A DNA stretch of 62,062 nt. Source: Opitutaceae bacterium (GTDB lineage: Bacteria; Verrucomicrobiota; Verrucomicrobiia; Opitutales; Opitutaceae). The notes under the pieces were generated by a model that made no database searches, had not been told where the DNA came from, and saw only the letters and a list, made by a program, of their open reading frames with translations. The translations under genes and the position numbers were made by a program. This document shows, piece by piece, positions 59,188 through 62,062 of this stretch (positions within the stretch are counted from its first letter, which is position 1; every line of letters starts with the position of its first letter). The DNA lies in NCBI GenBank assembly GCA_018402455.1, contig JAGYIG010000018.1:1-62062 (forward strand). The letters run 5' to 3'.

Positions 59188-62062
59188 ATGCCTGCCTCCG
59201 TGACCGACACCGCGTCGCTCTCTTCCCTCCTTCCTCCCGCCGACTCCTTTGCCCGGCGCCATAATGGCCCCGACGCCGCCGAACAGGAGCATATGCTCAA
59301 GGCCCTCGGCCTGCCGTCGCTCGATGCGCTCATCGATGCCGCCGTGCCCGCGGACATCCGTCGCGAGGGGGTCATGTCGATTCCGGCCCCACTGGGCGAA
59401 TCCGCCGCCCTCGCCGAACTCGCGGGCATCGCCGCCGCCAATCAGGTCTTCACCAGCTTCATCGGGCAGGGGTATTACGGCACCCACACACCCAGCGTCA
59501 TCCAGCGCACGATTCTGGAAAACCCCGGTTGGTATACCGCCTACACCCCCTATCAGGCCGAGATCTCCCAGGGTCGGCTGGAGGCCTTGCTCAATTTTCA
59601 GACGGTCGTCACGGACCTGACCGGTCTCGAGATCGCCGGGGCCTCCATGCTCGACGAGGGCACCGCCGCCGCCGAGGCCATGATGATGGCCCACCGCCTG
59701 CGCCGCGGAAAGGGCAGCACGTTCTTTGTTTCCGAAAGGTGCCACCCTCAGACCATCGACATCGTGCGCACCCGCGCCGAACCGCTGGGGCTGGAGGTCA
59801 TCGTGGGGGACCACACCACCTTCGCCCCCGACGCCGAAACGGTGGGCGTGCTGGTGCAGTATCCCGACACCACGGGTGACATTGTCGATTACGGGCCGTT
59901 TTTCGCCGCGGCGCATGAGGTCAAAGCCCACACCATCGTGGCCACCGACCTGCTCGCCCTCACCCTGCTCAAGCCGCCCGGGGAATTCGGCGCCGACATC
60001 GCGGTCGGATCGGCGCAACGGTTCGGGGTGCCGCTCGGCTATGGCGGCCCGCACGCCGGGTTCCTCGCCACCAAGGATGCGTTTAAACGGCAGATGCCCG
60101 GACGGCTCGTGGGCGTCTCCAAGGACCGTCACGGCAATCCGGCCCTGCGCCTCGCGCTGGGCACCCGGGAGCAACACATCCGCCGCGACAAGGCGACCTC
60201 CAACATCTGCACCGCTCAGGTGCTGCTCGCCGTCATGGCCTCCATGTATGCGGTTTACCACGGTCCCGACGGCCTGCGGCGCATCGCTCAGCGCACGAAG
60301 CTCCTGACGGAGATGCTCGCCGCGGCGCTCCGCGAAGCTGGCATCACGGTGAACGCGGCACCTGTTTTCGATACGCTGACTGTCAGTGGAATCGATGCGG
60401 AGAAGGTCCATGCGGCCGCCCAGGCGCGGCGCTTTAACCTACGCCGGTTGGACGACACCTCCCTGGGGCTGTCGCTCGACGAAACCACCACCCTGGATGA
60501 CCTCGCCGAGCTGCTGGGCTGCTTCGATGCTGAAGCCAAGTTGGACTTCTCCTTGCTGGATGAAACACCGGGGTCAGCGACCCCGGCTACAGCTCCAGTC
60601 GGCGCGAACATCACCACCTTTCCTCCCCCTTTTGCCCGCAAGTCCGGCTTCCTCGCCCATCCGGTCTTCAACCAGCACCACACCGAGCACGAGCTGTTGC
60701 GCTACATCAAGCAGCTCGAGGCCAAGGACCTGTCACTGTGCCACTCGATGATTTCACTGGGCTCGTGCACCATGAAGCTCAACGCCGCCAGTGAGATGTT
60801 TCCGGTTTCGTGGCCGGAGATCGGCCAGCTGCACCCCTTTGCGCCGCGCGAACAAACCCGCGGCTACGAACGCATCATTGAGGACCTGGAATCGTGGCTG
60901 GCGGAGATCACGGGATTTCACGCCGTTTCCCTTCAACCCAACGCCGGGTCGCAAGGCGAATACGCTGGCCTGCTCGCCATCCGCGCCTACCACGCCTCGC
61001 GGGGCGACGCCCATCGCGACGTGTGCCTCATTCCCACCAGTGCCCACGGCACCAATCCCGCCAGCGCGGTCATGGGCGGCATGAAAGTCGTCCCGGTTGC
61101 CTGCGACGCGCAGGGCAACATCGACCTGACGGACCTCCGGGCGCGCATCGCCGACCACGCGGAGAATTTGGGGGCGTTGATGATCACCTACCCGTCGACC
61201 CACGGCGTATTCGAATCGACGATACGAGAAATTTGCCAACTCGTTCACCACGCCGGGGGGCAGGTCTACATGGACGGAGCCAACATGAACGCGCAGGTGG
61301 GCCTGACCTCGCCCGGCCACATCGGCGCCGACGTCTGCCACCTGAACCTCCACAAGACCTTCTGCATCCCCCACGGCGGCGGCGGGCCCGGCATGGGCCC
61401 GATCGGCGTGGTCGAGGCGCTCGCGCCCTTCCTGCCCGGGCATCCGGTGGTCCGTCCGCAGTCGGCGGGCAAGCACGCGATCGGACCGATCTCGGCGGCG
61501 CCCTACGGATCGGCGCTGATCCTCACGATCCCCTGGATCTACATCGCGCTCATGGGCTCGGACGGCCTTCGCCGCTCGACCGAGGTCGCGATCCTCGTCG
61601 CCAACTACATGGCGAAGCGCCTCGAGGGCCACTACGACGTCCTCTACACGAACGCGCACGGCCGCTGCGCCCACGAGTTCATCGTCGACTGCCGCGCGTT
61701 CGACCGCACCGCGGGCATCAAGATCGACGACATCGCGAAGCGGTTGATCGACTTCGGCTTCCACGCCCCGACGATGTCATGGCCGGTGGCGGGCACGCTG
61801 ATGATCGAACCCACCGAGAGCGAGTCGAAGGCCGAACTCGATCGCTTCTGCGACGCGATGATCGCGATCCGCGAGGAGATCCGCGCGATCGAGGAGGGCC
61901 GGAGCGACCGAAGCGACAACCCGCTCAAGCATGCGCCGCACACCGCGGCGGTGGTGTCGTCGGATTCGTGGCCGCACGCGTACTCGCGCGAACAGGGCGC
62001 GTATCCCGCGCCGTGGCTCAAGCAGTTCAAGTTCTGGCCGGTGGTCGGTCGCGTCGACAACC
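59188..62062 (+). CDS. gcvP: Glycine dehydrogenase (decarboxylating), P-protein (3' end beyond window)
   Basis: About 958 residues with no stop before the window end; the P-protein decarboxylates glycine and passes aminomethyl to H-protein lipoate. [21 protein letters not shown] starts the family; [88 protein letters not shown] and the PLP-Lys motif [21 protein letters not shown] are present. A REP-like hairpin is translated in frame at 60568-60591 in the linker between halves. From ~61400 Ala codons switch to GCG (22 GCG:4 GCC, against 9:18 in the preceding 750 bases), hinting at an assembly join at the conserved motif. The glycine riboswitch sometimes found upstream is absent. Confidence 0.95.
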   Translation, partial: MPASVTDTASLSSLLPPADSFARRHNGPDAAEQEHMLKALGLPSLDALIDAAVPADIRREGVMSIPAPLGESAALAELAGIAAANQVFTSFIGQGYYGTHTPSVIQRTILENPGWYTAYTPYQAEISQGRLEALLNFQTVVTDLTGLEIAGASMLDEGTAAAEAMMMAHRLRRGKGSTFFVSERCHPQTIDIVRTRAEPLGLEVIVGDHTTFAPDAETVGVLVQYPDTTGDIVDYGPFFAAAHEVKAHTIVATDLLALTLLKPPGEFGADIAVGSAQRFGVPLGYGGPHAGFLATKDAFKRQMPGRLVGVSKDRHGNPALRLALGTREQHIRRDKATSNICTAQVLLAVMASMYAVYHGPDGLRRIAQRTKLLTEMLAAALREAGITVNAAPVFDTLTVSGIDAEKVHAAAQARRFNLRRLDDTSLGLSLDETTTLDDLAELLGCFDAEAKLDFSLLDETPGSATPATAPVGANITTFPPPFARKSGFLAHPVFNQHHTEHELLRYIKQLEAKDLSLCHSMISLGSCTMKLNAASEMFPVSWPEIGQLHPFAPREQTRGYERIIEDLESWLAEITGFHAVSLQPNAGSQGEYAGLLAIRAYHASRGDAHRDVCLIPTSAHGTNPASAVMGGMKVVPVACDAQGNIDLTDLRARIADHAENLGALMITYPSTHGVFESTIREICQLVHHAGGQVYMDGANMNAQVGLTSPGHIGADVCHLNLHKTFCIPHGGGGPGMGPIGVVEALAPFLPGHPVVRPQSAGKHAIGPISAAPYGSALILTIPWIYIALMGSDGLRRSTEVAILVANYMAKRLEGHYDVLYTNAHGRCAHEFIVDCRAFDRTAGIKIDDIAKRLIDFGFHAPTMSWPVAGTLMIEPTESESKAELDRFCDAMIAIREEIRAIEEGRSDRSDNPLKHAPHTAAVVSSDSWPHAYSREQGAYPAPWLKQFKFWPVVGRVDN
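60568..60591. repeat. REP-like hairpin translated in frame within gcvP
   Basis: CCGGGGTC-agc-GACCCCGG followed by CTACAG: an 8-base perfect stem, sharing CCGGGGT and CCCCGGCTACA with the intergenic copy at 26040. It encodes part of [13 protein letters not shown] in the linker between the two P-protein halves, where homologues have no such segment (from family knowledge). Confidence 0.7.

Noticed and set aside
1..62062. CRISPR arrays, prophage, complete insertion sequences, rRNA
   Set aside because: Looked for regularly spaced direct repeats, integrase or transposase motifs and rRNA signatures; none seen. Mobile-looking elements here are short non-coding palindromes only.

Overview
The window is 62 kb of GC-rich bacterial chromosome. 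It carries housekeeping genes (nadB, recD2, holA, purB, PPi-dependent pfp, prmB, dus, clpB, nth, gcvP), many secreted or lipoprotein TPR and hypothetical proteins, one TonB-dependent receptor, and one PEP-CTERM sorted protein. A large secreted metalloprotease carries tandem C-terminal modules of a kind I associate with Opitutaceae. I infer a member of Verrucomicrobiota, Opitutaceae-like. That is an inference from gene content and style, not from a marker gene. There is no rRNA, phage, complete insertion sequence or CRISPR array. One tRNA gene (Val, CAC) is visible.

Layout. 1-4.7 kb (+): 3' part of nadB, an EamA transporter, and a vapB-vapC-recD2 cluster with an operator-like palindrome over the vapB start. 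4.7-10.1 kb (-): a LytTR two-component pair, a NatA/NatB-type ABC exporter and a degenerate-receiver coiled-coil protein, all in one direction. 10.2-18.9 kb: ribokinase-like kinase, exported PHP protein plus DUF1826-like protein, a VOC lipoprotein pair, S4 protein, FKBP lipoprotein, rhodanese, methyltransferase and peptide-binding protein. 18.9-23.4 kb (-): two overlapping bacterial PH-domain proteins, prmB, a rhomboid-like membrane protein and a TPR protein. 23.5-25.9 kb (+): a decayed radical SAM gene, SRAP and OsmC. 26-36.6 kb: membrane protein, holA, an exported nickel superoxide dismutase behind a hairpin-rich leader, TPR protein, glycosyltransferase, sulfotransferase, purB, pfp. 36.6-43 kb: TonB receptor flanked by inverted copies of a repeat, a large TPR-like protein, cstA. 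43-50 kb: a frameshifted secreted protein, SGNH hydrolase, Bax-like hydrolase, two Hsp20s, a PatB-type C-S lyase, GNAT and DCC proteins. 50-62 kb: a small HTH protein behind a 25-bp palindrome, dus, clpB, metalloprotease, tRNA-Val, nth, PEP-CTERM protein and gcvP (runs off the end).

The most interesting signals are: (a) a long perfect palindrome at two distant loci, with flanks that differ but keep the pairing, one copy sitting six bases before the start of an HTH gene; (b) a nickel superoxide dismutase whose predicted signal-peptidase site falls exactly at the nickel-binding His1, behind three consecutive hairpins; (c) several families of short mobile palindromes, one read in frame inside gcvP and one supplying the stop codon of nth; (d) several broken genes. 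Both window ends change codon usage abruptly at highly conserved motifs (in nadB and gcvP), which looks like assembly chimerism; the outermost ~270 and ~660 bases should be treated with caution.
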